NCBI GenBank assembly: GCA_913058555.1
Contig: CAJXRJ010000348.1
Coordinates: 1-7,765, forward strand
Direction: 5' to 3'
DNA length: 7,765 bases
DNA from: an uncultured bacterium
Lineage (GTDB): Bacteria > Planctomycetota > UBA1135 > GCA-002686595
Positions 1 to 7,467 of this stretch are shown piece by piece. Below the pieces are notes generated by a model that saw nothing but the letters and a program-made list of their open reading frames with translations, did no database searches and was not told the DNA's origin. The stretch's first letter is position 1, and each line of letters starts with the position of its first letter. A program made the position numbers and the translations under genes.

Positions 1-53
1 CGAGATCTACCCACTGCATATCGTCGGCAGCGTCAGATGTGTATAAGAGACAG
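1..53 (+). other. Illumina Nextera P5/i5 adapter (artefact, not genomic)
   Basis: Bases 1-10 match the end of the P5 flow-cell oligo (CGAGATCTAC). Bases 13-20 are ACTGCATA, the i5 index known as 506. Bases 21-34 are TCGTCGGCAGCGTC and bases 35-53 are the 19-base Tn5 mosaic end AGATGTGTATAAGAGACAG. One base differs from the expected oligo (C for A at 11). Translation from the ATG at 37 gives MCIRDR, a well-known adapter artefact at the start of database proteins, and the reverse strand gives the equally typical SYTHLTLPTI string. Genomic sequence begins at about base 54, so any start codon placed at 37 is false. This is untrimmed library adapter, not a Tn5 insertion. Confidence 0.98.
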
Positions 54-54
54 G

Positions 55-2277
55 CTGGAAGCCACCGAGCGCCTCCGTGAGCTCGGCCTCGTCAACCAGC
101 CGCTCGAGCACGCGCGCGAGGATCAGCGGGACGATATCGATGCTCACCCGTTGATCCGCGAGCATTTCCAGCGGCAGCTCCAGATGCGCCGCCCCGAGGC
201 GTGGAAGCTCGGCAACGAGCGACTCTATCGGTGGTTCCGCTCGCTCGTCACCCGACCTCCGGGCGATTTCGGGTACGAGGACTTCACGACTCTGTACGTC
301 GCAGCTGCCTACGGTTGCCGTGCCGGGCTTCATCAAGAGGTCCACGATGAGTTGCTCTGCGAGCTGGTCTGGCAGAAGAACGAGAACGGGCGACAGGAAT
401 ACCGCTCGACACAGGACTGGGGCCTGAGGGACACCGATCTCGCAACCCTGGCTCTCTTCTTCCGTACTCCCTGGAGCGAGTTCGTCGGCGGGCTTCGGCC
501 GGAGACCATGGTTCACATCATGACGAACGTTGGCGTCCGGCTCCGGCAGTTGGGGAAGCTCGAAGAGGCCATCGAGTGTTTCGGGAAGGCGGAGGAGCTG
601 GCGGACGCTGGCGATTCGATCCGCGAGCGTGAGGACGCCATCTATGCCCCGGCGCAACGCTCCGAGCTGCTCGTCATTGGCGGCTACTACGACGCGGCGT
701 TGGACGCAGCACAGATCGCCGTAGAGAAGGCGGAGGCCGCATCCGATCTGCGGAGCTATCTTAAGATGCACGCGTACTCGTCGTACGCAGACGTGTACTT
801 CCAGCTCGGGAGGATCGATGAGGCGGAGGAGCGCTTCGAGCAGGCGCTGAGAGTGAACGACCAGGAGTCGCCTGATCGGCCCTTTTTCTACTCCCAGTCG
901 CTCTACCGGTACGGGTACCTAATGATCGAAACCGGGCGCGCCGAGGAACTCGTAGAGCTGTACGACGATCCGGACTTCGGTCGCGCCGGAGCGAATACCA
1001 CCAGTCTGGCTACGGCAATCAGGGAACTGGTCCTGGGCGCCGCCCAGGTCGCGCAGGCCCGCGAAGCGTGTGGCTCCGAGGCGCGCTTCAATGACCTGGA
1101 GAAGGCGTTGGCACAGCTCAATCAGAGCATCGCGGCCTTCGAGAGCTCTGCCTACAACGACTATCTGGTTCGGGGGCTCATTGAGCGCGCGCGATGCCGC
1201 CGCCTGCTCGGGCGTCTCGATGATGCCCTCGTGGACCTCAATCGCGTCGAAGTGGTAACCTCCGCCCTGTCCCCTTCCGGCCGAAGGGAGATGGACCAGC
1301 AGCGTACGGACGCGCTTCTGGAGCGGGCGGCATTGACGATCGCGAAGCAGACGATTGACCAATGCGGCCTCGTCCAAGAGGCGGCAGAAGAGGTGGAGCG
1401 GCTGGGCTACGGCCGCAGGAATGCCGACGTCGAGGCGCTCCACCGGTCGGCCCGTCGATTTGGGGTCTTCGCGAAATCGCCGCTGTGTATTGTTGGTCGC
1501 GTGGGCGAGACACCAGGCGTCGGAGCGGAGCTTGAGCCGTTGGTCCATAAGATCCGCCGGGAGATGCGGGTCGAAGAGGAGGGCACTCGCAACGACGAAC
1601 TGGTAGGGCTGGTCCGGTGGAGCCAGGAGGGAGAAGAGGTCGGACTCGCCTGCAAGCGGACCGATTTCGCCCAATTCGTCGCGACGCGGGATGCTCGTCT
1701 TCTTGTTGGGCATGTGGGGCGCGATCTATCCAACGCCATCGGGGTGTGCATCGTTCTGGCGACATCGGATGAGCGTTTGCTCTTGGAGCGGCGCCCCGCA
1801 GGGGTCTTGCACGGCCGGCTCCGACACGTCGTGGGGGGCATGGTCGAGGTTTCCGACGTGGGGCCCTCTGGAAAGGCCGACTTCGCTGGGGCAGCGTTGC
1901 GGGAGCTAAAGGAGGAATTGGGAGTCTCGCTGGACCGTGAGGCCCTGGTGTTACTGGGGCTCGCCTACGACTTTGTGCACCCCCATCCGGAGGTCATGTT
2001 CGTCGCCAAGACCGAGCTAGACCTCGCGGGTGTCTTAGGCGCGCGCGCTGCGAGCCGGGGGGGGGCCGAGGAGCTCGAACAAGCAGAATTCGAGGAGATG
2101 GAACCACTTCCGGCGCGGCCGGACCTGCTGCGAACCGAAATCGATGGCCGGCAGCACGATTTCGTCCCAACTGGCATGGCGGCCCTCCTCGCGTACGGGC
2201 GCTGGGCGGGCGGCGGTTCCTGGTTTGAGCAACAGCTTCAGGCCGCGCAGTCGAGTTTCCTTCGAGTGAATGTCTGA
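55..2277 (+). CDS. STAND NTPase C-terminal part: TPR superhelix fused to a Nudix hydrolase domain (5' partial)
   Basis: The 5' end is missing: the frame is open from the adapter junction, and the ATG at 37 is adapter-derived. Residue numbers here count from that false ATG. The visible protein starts in the tail of a STAND (NACHT/NB-ARC-like) ATPase: DAHPLIREHF at 35-44 is typical of the segment after the winged helix. It is followed by FFRTPW and TPR-like helix pairs at about 163-195 (LRQLGKLEEAIECF), 245-280 (YFQLGRIDEAEERF) and 383-415 (RLLGRLDDALVDL), then GYGRR near 450, which I recall as the usual end of this TPR family. From about 482 to 746 there is a Nudix domain: a TDFAQFVAT strand (542-550), GGMVE (600-604) and RELKEELGV (622-630), with the metal-binding glutamates E623, E626 and E627 present. 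The layout (long N-terminal extension, TD-F-x2-F motif, 7 extra residues inside the Nudix box) recalls the NUDT22-like UDP-sugar pyrophosphatases, but the substrate is unknown. The NTPase and any N-terminal effector lie off the window. The downstream gene overlaps it by 8 bases. Domain calls are fairly sure; a defence role is inferred. Confidence 0.85.
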   Translation: MEATERLRELGLVNQPLEHAREDQRDDIDAHPLIREHFQRQLQMRRPEAWKLGNERLYRWFRSLVTRPPGDFGYEDFTTLYVAAAYGCRAGLHQEVHDELLCELVWQKNENGRQEYRSTQDWGLRDTDLATLALFFRTPWSEFVGGLRPETMVHIMTNVGVRLRQLGKLEEAIECFGKAEELADAGDSIREREDAIYAPAQRSELLVIGGYYDAALDAAQIAVEKAEAASDLRSYLKMHAYSSYADVYFQLGRIDEAEERFEQALRVNDQESPDRPFFYSQSLYRYGYLMIETGRAEELVELYDDPDFGRAGANTTSLATAIRELVLGAAQVAQAREACGSEARFNDLEKALAQLNQSIAAFESSAYNDYLVRGLIERARCRRLLGRLDDALVDLNRVEVVTSALSPSGRREMDQQRTDALLERAALTIAKQTIDQCGLVQEAAEEVERLGYGRRNADVEALHRSARRFGVFAKSPLCIVGRVGETPGVGAELEPLVHKIRREMRVEEEGTRNDELVGLVRWSQEGEEVGLACKRTDFAQFVATRDARLLVGHVGRDLSNAIGVCIVLATSDERLLLERRPAGVLHGRLRHVVGGMVEVSDVGPSGKADFAGAALRELKEELGVSLDREALVLLGLAYDFVHPHPEVMFVAKTELDLAGVLGARAASRGGAEELEQAEFEEMEPLPARPDLLRTEIDGRQHDFVPTGMAALLAYGRWAGGGSWFEQQLQAAQSSFLRVNV
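2057..2065 (+). repeat. Nine-G homopolymer inside the Nudix coding region
   Basis: An uninterrupted run of nine G codes for part of S-R-G-G-A near residues 675-680 of the TPR-Nudix protein. The frame after the run (GGAEELEQAEFEEMEP and on to the stop) still looks like the C-terminal part of a Nudix domain, so the length shown is probably the functional one. Such a run can slip in replication or be miscounted in sequencing. A one-base change would scramble the last ~70 residues and uncouple the next gene. Confidence 0.6.
2270..2277 (+). promoter_or_regulatory. 8-base gene overlap, likely translational coupling
   Basis: The ATG of the HEPN-NACHT-WD40 gene (2270-2272) lies before the TGA (2275-2277) that ends the TPR-Nudix gene. 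An in-frame TGA at 2267-2269 directly precedes the second gene's ATG, so its start cannot lie further upstream. No strong Shine-Dalgarno sequence is visible (only a weak GAG at 2264-2266). The simplest reading is that ribosomes ending the first gene re-initiate on the second, giving linked expression of both proteins from one mRNA. Confidence 0.75.
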
Positions 2278-5200
2278 CCAAAGCTACTCGCTACCGTGCG
2301 TGGGCTCCCGCAAGGAGCACGCATTGATCGCGGTCGTGCCCGGGCTACATGCGTGCAAGGACTGCGGTTGGTTCGAATCAGTGGATCTTGATGTATCCCG
2401 GCTCCCCGCTCCAATCGCTGCGCCGCTGCTCGGGTTGATCCGTACACCGTCGGCAATGCACAAATTCTTCTACGCATTCGACGTTGCGGAGTCCGTGATG
2501 CGCCTCGCCGTAGCGCTGGTCGTCGCGCAGCGCAGCAGCGAGCTGGAGGACAGCACGGCCACCAAGTTGTTTGCCTTGCGTTCGCTACCGTCCCTTGGGT
2601 CCTGGTGGCAAGCGGCGACGAAGCTGGTGAAGGCCGAGATGGACGACGAGTGCCAACGACATTTGCCGTTCATCGTGACGCTGGTGGAACGACTTCGGGT
2701 CTGGATCAGTCCGCGTGACGAGGAGCTAGACACACTTTGGGAACCAGCGATCCCGGACGGGGCCGAAGCCGCAGTCGGTCTCCGGAACGTGCTGGCTCAC
2801 CGGCCCCATCTATGGGACCTCAAGGTGGAGTGGTTGGAGGCCCACGTACGCATGATGCTGTGGGCGCTCCGCCCCCGGGTCGGAGAGGCTCATCGAGATT
2901 GGGCCTACGGGATCCATCTCTTGGTGCGTGCCTCGGATGCGAGTGGACGGCGCTTCGAACTCCGTGGTTCCTCGCGGGGGAGGCGCGCGAATCTAATCCG
3001 CGGGGCGGATAACTCGTTTGATGTCTTGTTGGAGAACGACAAGAACCAGGAGCCCGAACGTCTTCCCGTGATTGCGGTCGTAGACCAGACGGCGTTTGAC
3101 GTGTCCCCGTGGTATTCGGTGGACGCGCGAACGCTTGAACTCGGGCACTTCCGGCGGCGCCGGGACAATGGCGTATTCCACGAGAGCCTCAGCGGAGCGA
3201 GCATTCGTGTGCAGGGCAGCGGATACTATGACCGCCTCACACGCTTCCGCGACGCGCTGCACATCGATCTGGCGGAAACTTCGGGTGTGTCGACCGGTCA
3301 CTTTGATCAGTCATTTAAGCGTGACGCTGAGAGCTACGTGTGGCGTGAGGCCAAGGAGCGCCAGCTGGCTGAATGCCTCAAGGATGCCAGATCGAAGGAA
3401 GCGGGGAAGGGGCGCCCGCCGAGGCGCATACTCTGGGTCCAAGGGGACACCGGCTCCGGCAAGAGCATGTTGGCGGCCTACTTCGGATTCCGGATGATGT
3501 CGCAAGGCGCCGATTCTGCTCCCACTGAGGAAGCCGCAAGGGCGCCCGTCGACTTCCCCGCTGCCGGTACCGTTGTGAACTGGCAGTTCCGGCAAGGTGA
3601 CCAGCGGTGCGCGATCCAGCCGTTCCTTAGGTGGACGCTGCAGCGCCTCACGACGCGCGAGGAGCACAAGGGCAGGATCCGCGGCGTGTCCGACGAGGAT
3701 CTCGTCGGTGTGACGACCGCCGCGATCGAACAACATCTTCGGGAGGTGAACAACTCTCCGATACCTCTGATCTTCGTGCTGGATGGCATCGACGAGATCG
3801 CGCAGCAGACCTGCAGGATCATGGAAGTGATCCCCAAGTTGGCAGAGTCGGGCGCGGTGGTCGTCGCCTTTGGACGCCCGTCCATCGAGCGGCTTCCTCC
3901 GGACGCGCCGGAAGAATGGCGCGAGTCACACGAAGTCGAACTGCTAGGCTCACGGATGCGCGCGGCCGGGGCAGAGGTCGTCTTCCCGGACGGGCTGGGC
4001 CATATGACCAGCGAAGAGGTCAGCGCCTGGCTCTCGCGCGAGCTGAGCACACGGAGCATCGAGGCCGCAGGTGAGGACTGGCTGGGCTGGATCAATGAGG
4101 TCTGGCAAGCGTCGGAGGGTTGGCCGCTATACATCACGCGACTCATCGAACTTATCAGGAGCGACGAGGTCGCAGTGGGTGGCGGGGCGTTGCCCGACAG
4201 GAGTTCACTCTTTAGCTCGATCACCCAGTCCTTCCGGCTGGACAACGCGAGTTACCTGCGAAATCCGGTCCTCGCCACCGTCGGCCTGGCCGTTCGGGAT
4301 CCCACAGCTCAAATGATCGAGAATGCGTTGGCGGCGGCGCACGAGGGTTTCGAGGTGGGCGTTGGGTCGGAGCCAGTTGAGAGAAGCCTGGTGGCTCTTT
4401 CGTCGATCCTCTCCCTGACGTCCAGCGAGGATTCGATTCGGTACCGGCCGATGCACGAGAAGCTCAGGGAGCATATCCGAACGGCGCCCGAGCTTAGCAT
4501 TCCCCGCGCCGTCGCCCGTCGTGGCTGGGCCAAGCTCTGTGTCGAGCCACATCGCTGGGCGACTGGATCAAGCCTTAGGGATGCTCTCGGCATCGGAGTC
4601 TTGCAGCTGCGACAACTCGGATTCCATGCCGAGGCCGAGATCTTGCTCTCCGACCCGTCCTACGTCTGGGCTCGGATCGCTGCCGGCGATCACTCAGCGG
4701 AAGATGACACGGACGTGGTGAGCGATCTGACGCGCGACTTCGGAGGGTCCGCCGGGGCGCCCTCCACGACTGCCCTCATTTGGCGAGCCACCCAGCATCT
4801 CGTGCTGCGCGGGAACTCGCTCGCGTTCCTTTACGAGGGTAGTAGCCGGATGCGCCCCGACCGCGTCCGGTGGGCGTGCCGTGCGCTGCTCCGCGGACGC
4901 GATGAGTCGTGGATCTACCGCCTGGGGCGGTCTGAGCAGGCTCACGCCCGATCCGACGACGTGCAGGAACTCCCGAATGCTGGGGCGAGCTCTCTCGCGA
5001 TCTCCGCTGACGGCCGGGTCGTGTTCGGTTCGTGCTGGAACGGAGACGTTTTTGCGTGGTGGCCCAGCGTTCAGCGTCTCTTCGTCGCCACGGACGCCGT
5101 GGGACTGCTAATGTCGGCCGCGGTTTCCGACGACGGCCGCTGGGGGATCCTCGGGGGGACGTCGCTGAGGAAGCGAGATCGTTCGGTTTATCTGGTCGCC

Positions 5201-6841
5201 CTCGCAGAAGAGCCGAGCACGCCCAGGGTGGAGCGACTTGATTCTGGGCCCTCCGGGGCGTCGAACGTGCTCCAGGTCTGGATGGACCCGGCCGGCGAAG
5301 TGGCCGGGGCGCTTCGCGCGGATGGTACCGGGACGCTATGGAGCGTCCAGGGCGATCGAAGCCCTGTGAGGCTCGAAATCGCGGAGGGCACATCACTGGT
5401 TGCGGTTGTCCCGGTAGGCGAGGCCACCAAGCCCGGGAACCAAGAGCTCATCGCTGCCGTCAACCGCGCGGAGCGGCGCGAGCTCCACCGCCTCCACCTG
5501 GGCATAGATCGCTCGATAGTTGATCGCACGGTAATCCCAGTCACATTCGAGGTGACCTCCGTAGTGTCGGCGCCAGCGGCAGCGATTGTGGGTACGCGGG
5601 ACGGCACAGTCCACGAGGTAGAGAACGGACGAGTCCGTTGCCTTGAGGAACCCGGAATCGGCGGGCGTGTGGTCAACATCCAGCGGGATCCCGAGGGAAC
5701 GCTGCGCTCGGTCAGGGAGCGTGGACGCGACCGATATGTCGAGCTTGCCGGGCGAGCCGCGGCGCGTCGGGGATTCGCCTCCTCGTGGAGTGCACTCGCG
5801 AAGGAACGCCCCTTCATGGCAGTCGCCGGTCGAGGCAGGAGGGATCAGCGGGACTTGCGGCGCGTGGACCTCGCGAGCAGCTCGGGAGGTGATCTACGCC
5901 TGGACCAGCGCTCCGAGGCGCGATATCTCGCCTTCGTCGAACAGCGATTCGTGCTGGTTCACGAGGGCGGACAGGTGGTATTCCGTAGCGTCGCTTTCCC
6001 GCTCCACGAGACGGTCGATGGTGCTGGACGGGCAACGGCGGAGGGCGTCGTAGCGGGGAGTATCTCGCCATCCGGGGACGTTCTGGCCACCGCACACGAG
6101 GATGGGCACATCCGCTTATTGGACCTCGGCTCGGGGTCGATCCGTGTCGTTGGGTCTCACGTCGGTAAGGCCACGTGCGTGGAGTGGCATTCTGCCGCCG
6201 TCCTCTACTCGGGATGGGCGGATGGGGTCATCTTGCGCCATCAGATCGACCGTCCCGAGGAACCGGCAATGGAGTGCGTCAACCTGCAGAACGGAATCGC
6301 CGTGTTGGCGCTGCGGCGTACAACCGGCTGCCTCGTCTTGCTCGACAGCAAGGGCGGGATCTGGGAGGCTACCCAGTCGTTGGGGGGCGATCGAATCCTC
6401 TACGGCCACAACCTCGTCCACGTGAATGCCAAGCCAGGGTTGCCCGACACAAGAGGGGGAGTGTTGCACGTGAGCGGCGATGGGCACCTGCTCGTAGTCA
6501 GCACGACGGGGGGGGAGCTGGTGATCGTCCGGGCGGCGAGCAGCGGACTTCAACGGGTCTCCACGGGGGACGCTGTTGCCCTCGATCGGGCCCTCAGTAT
6601 CTCGCCGACAAGCGACTACCTAGTGGCAGCAGGTGAGCGGACTCTCCGAGTGTTCGCGGTGGGAACGCGTGACCCCGAGCCAATCTTGCGGTGGGATCTC
6701 GACCGCACGGTGCAGGCGATCACCTGGTTCGACGCCCGCTCCTTCGCCGTGGTTGACTCCGGAGGCGTGTTGAGCACCTATCGAATCGTCCCGGCTGGGA
6801 GTGCGGTGCTGCCGTCATCGCCTGTTACAAACCGAGCGTAA
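2270..6841 (+). CDS. HEPN-NACHT-WD40 STAND protein
   Basis: The 1523-residue protein shows a clear domain order. Residues 1-35 carry a Cys/His cluster (C10, H17, C29-x2-C32) that might bind zinc. Residues ~45-200 are helical with RNVLAH (R172, H177), the R-x4-H motif of HEPN ribonucleases. About 200-380 is an unassigned, probably beta-rich module. The NTPase has a Walker A GDTGSGKS (392-399), a Walker B with NACHT-style acidic run LDGIDE (504-509), and VVAFGRP where a sensor-type arginine is expected. SEGWPLYITRLI and a winged-helix-like RYRPMHEKLREHI (near 725-737) follow. From ~900 to 1510 there are WD40-like blades, for example LAISADGRVVFGS (909 on) and ISPSGDVLATAHEDGHIRLLDL (1265 on). 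Known NACHT/STAND proteins use the repeat domain to sense a ligand, then oligomerise and fire the N-terminal effector; here that would be RNA cleavage. It is probably co-translated with the preceding gene. The last 11 codons (from 6805) match an insertion-sequence left end also found at 7468, so the native C-terminus was replaced, though the last blade looks near complete. Domain calls are confident; the phage-defence role is inferred. Confidence 0.88.
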   Translation: MSDQSYSLPCVGSRKEHALIAVVPGLHACKDCGWFESVDLDVSRLPAPIAAPLLGLIRTPSAMHKFFYAFDVAESVMRLAVALVVAQRSSELEDSTATKLFALRSLPSLGSWWQAATKLVKAEMDDECQRHLPFIVTLVERLRVWISPRDEELDTLWEPAIPDGAEAAVGLRNVLAHRPHLWDLKVEWLEAHVRMMLWALRPRVGEAHRDWAYGIHLLVRASDASGRRFELRGSSRGRRANLIRGADNSFDVLLENDKNQEPERLPVIAVVDQTAFDVSPWYSVDARTLELGHFRRRRDNGVFHESLSGASIRVQGSGYYDRLTRFRDALHIDLAETSGVSTGHFDQSFKRDAESYVWREAKERQLAECLKDARSKEAGKGRPPRRILWVQGDTGSGKSMLAAYFGFRMMSQGADSAPTEEAARAPVDFPAAGTVVNWQFRQGDQRCAIQPFLRWTLQRLTTREEHKGRIRGVSDEDLVGVTTAAIEQHLREVNNSPIPLIFVLDGIDEIAQQTCRIMEVIPKLAESGAVVVAFGRPSIERLPPDAPEEWRESHEVELLGSRMRAAGAEVVFPDGLGHMTSEEVSAWLSRELSTRSIEAAGEDWLGWINEVWQASEGWPLYITRLIELIRSDEVAVGGGALPDRSSLFSSITQSFRLDNASYLRNPVLATVGLAVRDPTAQMIENALAAAHEGFEVGVGSEPVERSLVALSSILSLTSSEDSIRYRPMHEKLREHIRTAPELSIPRAVARRGWAKLCVEPHRWATGSSLRDALGIGVLQLRQLGFHAEAEILLSDPSYVWARIAAGDHSAEDDTDVVSDLTRDFGGSAGAPSTTALIWRATQHLVLRGNSLAFLYEGSSRMRPDRVRWACRALLRGRDESWIYRLGRSEQAHARSDDVQELPNAGASSLAISADGRVVFGSCWNGDVFAWWPSVQRLFVATDAVGLLMSAAVSDDGRWGILGGTSLRKRDRSVYLVALAEEPSTPRVERLDSGPSGASNVLQVWMDPAGEVAGALRADGTGTLWSVQGDRSPVRLEIAEGTSLVAVVPVGEATKPGNQELIAAVNRAERRELHRLHLGIDRSIVDRTVIPVTFEVTSVVSAPAAAIVGTRDGTVHEVENGRVRCLEEPGIGGRVVNIQRDPEGTLRSVRERGRDRYVELAGRAAARRGFASSWSALAKERPFMAVAGRGRRDQRDLRRVDLASSSGGDLRLDQRSEARYLAFVEQRFVLVHEGGQVVFRSVAFPLHETVDGAGRATAEGVVAGSISPSGDVLATAHEDGHIRLLDLGSGSIRVVGSHVGKATCVEWHSAAVLYSGWADGVILRHQIDRPEEPAMECVNLQNGIAVLALRRTTGCLVLLDSKGGIWEATQSLGGDRILYGHNLVHVNAKPGLPDTRGGVLHVSGDGHLLVVSTTGGELVIVRAASSGLQRVSTGDAVALDRALSISPTSDYLVAAGERTLRVFAVGTRDPEPILRWDLDRTVQAITWFDARSFAVVDSGGVLSTYRIVPAGSAVLPSSPVTNRA

Positions 6842-6860
6842 CCTCGCCGCCGATTCCGTG

Positions 6861-6889
6861 TTGCACGCGATCTAGGCTCGACGGATTAT
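6861..6889 (+). promoter_or_regulatory. Possible IS-borne promoter, copy A
   Basis: TTGCAC (6861-6866) and GATTAT (6884-6889) lie 17 bases apart, a reasonable sigma70-type spacing, upstream of the remnant transposase start at 6902. The TTGCAC box is kept exactly in copy B; the -10 box is weaker there. An alternative -10 of the form TANNNT is TAGGCT at 6873-6878 (TAGACT in copy B). The evidence is sequence likeness only. Confidence 0.3.
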
Positions 6890-6905
6890 GAACGAGGTGA
6901 GATGA
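6888..6905 (+). other. Five-codon leader ORF (MNEVR) overlapping the transposase start, copy A
   Basis: ATG at 6888 reads M-N-E-V-R and stops at the TGA of 6903-6905, which overlaps the ATG at 6902 as ATGA. The Shine-Dalgarno-like GAGGTGA (6894-6900) for the second start lies inside it. The same arrangement exists in copy B with only conservative changes. It may be a coupling leader or simply the conserved ribosome-binding region. Confidence 0.35.
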
Positions 6906-6925
6906 GAAAGGCGACCGGACCCGTG
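6902..6925 (+). pseudogene. 5' stub of IS1-like transposase (copy A)
   Basis: The frame starts M-R-K-A like the intact start in copy B (7565), with a good ribosome-binding sequence just before it, but diverges within about 8 codons. None of the zinc-ribbon cysteines that follow in copy B are present. The open frame continues by chance into the neighbouring element to 7261, out of frame with the rve transposase, and is not a real protein. It is a decayed or interrupted start only. Confidence 0.6.
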
Positions 6926-7467
6926 CTGTCCCATCGGTGCGGCGTTGGTGCACAAATCCAGGGCATTGCCGCCTCTGGTGGCCTGTCCCTTGTCCCTACC
7001 GAAAACCCCGTCTGCACTCCTCAGAGCCCGTTCAGAGGCTCTTTTGTCGACGGTATCACGGGTTGGCTGACGCGTCGAGGCCCGCGTGGCAGCATGCGTT
7101 CATGCCTGATTTCGCTGCACTCGTTTCCGTCCTTCGGCTGGCTGGCCGTGACCGTGCTCAGCTCGTCCTGGAGAACATCGCCCTGCGGCAACAGCTCGCC
7201 GTCTACAAGCGCAGCGTTGGGCGCCCGAACATCAACGACCGGGACCGCATCTTCTGGTTGACGGTGATGCGGTTGCTGAGGGACTGGCGGGACGCGCTGG
7301 TCATCGTGCAGCCTGCGACGGTCATCAAGTGGCACCGCAGAGGCTTCCGGCACTACTGGCGCCGCAAGTCCCGGTCGAGGCCGGGCCGGCCGCCGATTCC
7401 GATGGCAGTCATCATGCTGATCAAGCGGATGTCCAAGGAGAACGTCACGTGGGGCGCGCCGCGCATC
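6926..7467 (+). mobile_element. Left part of an rve-type (IS3/IS481-like) insertion sequence, interrupted
   Basis: This segment lies between the two IS1-like left ends. It holds about 175 bases of non-coding leader and then the N-terminal third of a DDE integrase-type transposase. Its right border is sharp, because the conserved coding sequence ends with WGAPRI at 7467 and IS1-like sequence begins at 7468. Its left border is approximate, being set where copy A similarity fades. I could not identify a terminal inverted repeat since the right end is outside the window. In the leader the only structure I see is the hairpin at 7023-7045. Confidence 0.65.
7023..7045 (+). terminator. Terminator-like hairpin with short T run
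   Basis: AGAGCC (7023-7028) and GGCTCT (7037-7042) can pair around an 8-base loop, followed by TTT with a fourth T contributed by the stem end. It lies 57 bases before the rve transposase start. It could stop read-through from the upstream genes into the transposase, as some insertion sequences do. The stem is only 6 bp and the U-tract short, so the call is tentative. Confidence 0.35.

Larger units (their letters stand above)
6805..6925 (+). mobile_element. IS1-like element, left-end remnant (copy A)
   Basis: This stretch aligns to 7468-7588 at a constant offset of 663 bases, about 74% identical by hand count. Both copies begin GGTGCT followed by G or T and then CCGTCATCGCCTGTTA. GGT-x2-TG starts resemble the ends of IS1-family elements (IS1 itself begins GGTGATG). 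Both copies reach an ATG coding MRKA exactly 97 bases in. In this copy the similarity fades at about 6925, so the element is truncated. Upstream of 6805 the two flanks are unrelated, which fixes the left boundary to within a base or two. The copy supplies the end of the HEPN-NACHT-WD40 reading frame. Confidence 0.75.

Noticed and set aside
35..53. Tn5 mosaic end as a natural transposon end
   Set aside because: It is preceded by the P5/i5 index oligo, so it is library adapter rather than an inserted Tn5.
7..771. Long reverse-strand open frame of 254 codons
   Set aside because: It is antisense to the TPR region, its end is reverse-complement adapter (SYTHLTLPTI), and the composition is typical of a GC-rich shadow frame.
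919..1713. Reverse-strand open frame of 264 codons
   Set aside because: It lies wholly opposite the TPR-Nudix gene, shows no recognisable motif and is explained by high GC codon mirroring.
1564..2277. Separate Nudix gene starting at the ATG of 1564
   Set aside because: The only Shine-Dalgarno-like GGGAG abuts the ATG, and Nudix-type N-terminal strands already lie upstream in the same open frame, so an in-frame fusion is the simpler reading.
3478..4245. Reverse-strand Ser-rich open frame of 255 codons
   Set aside because: It is antisense to the NACHT domain; the Ser/Thr/Pro-rich composition is a shadow of the real frame.
6902..7261. 119-codon open frame starting MRKATGPV as a gene
   Set aside because: Only its first few codons match the IS1-like transposase; the remainder crosses into the rve element in another frame and has no family features.
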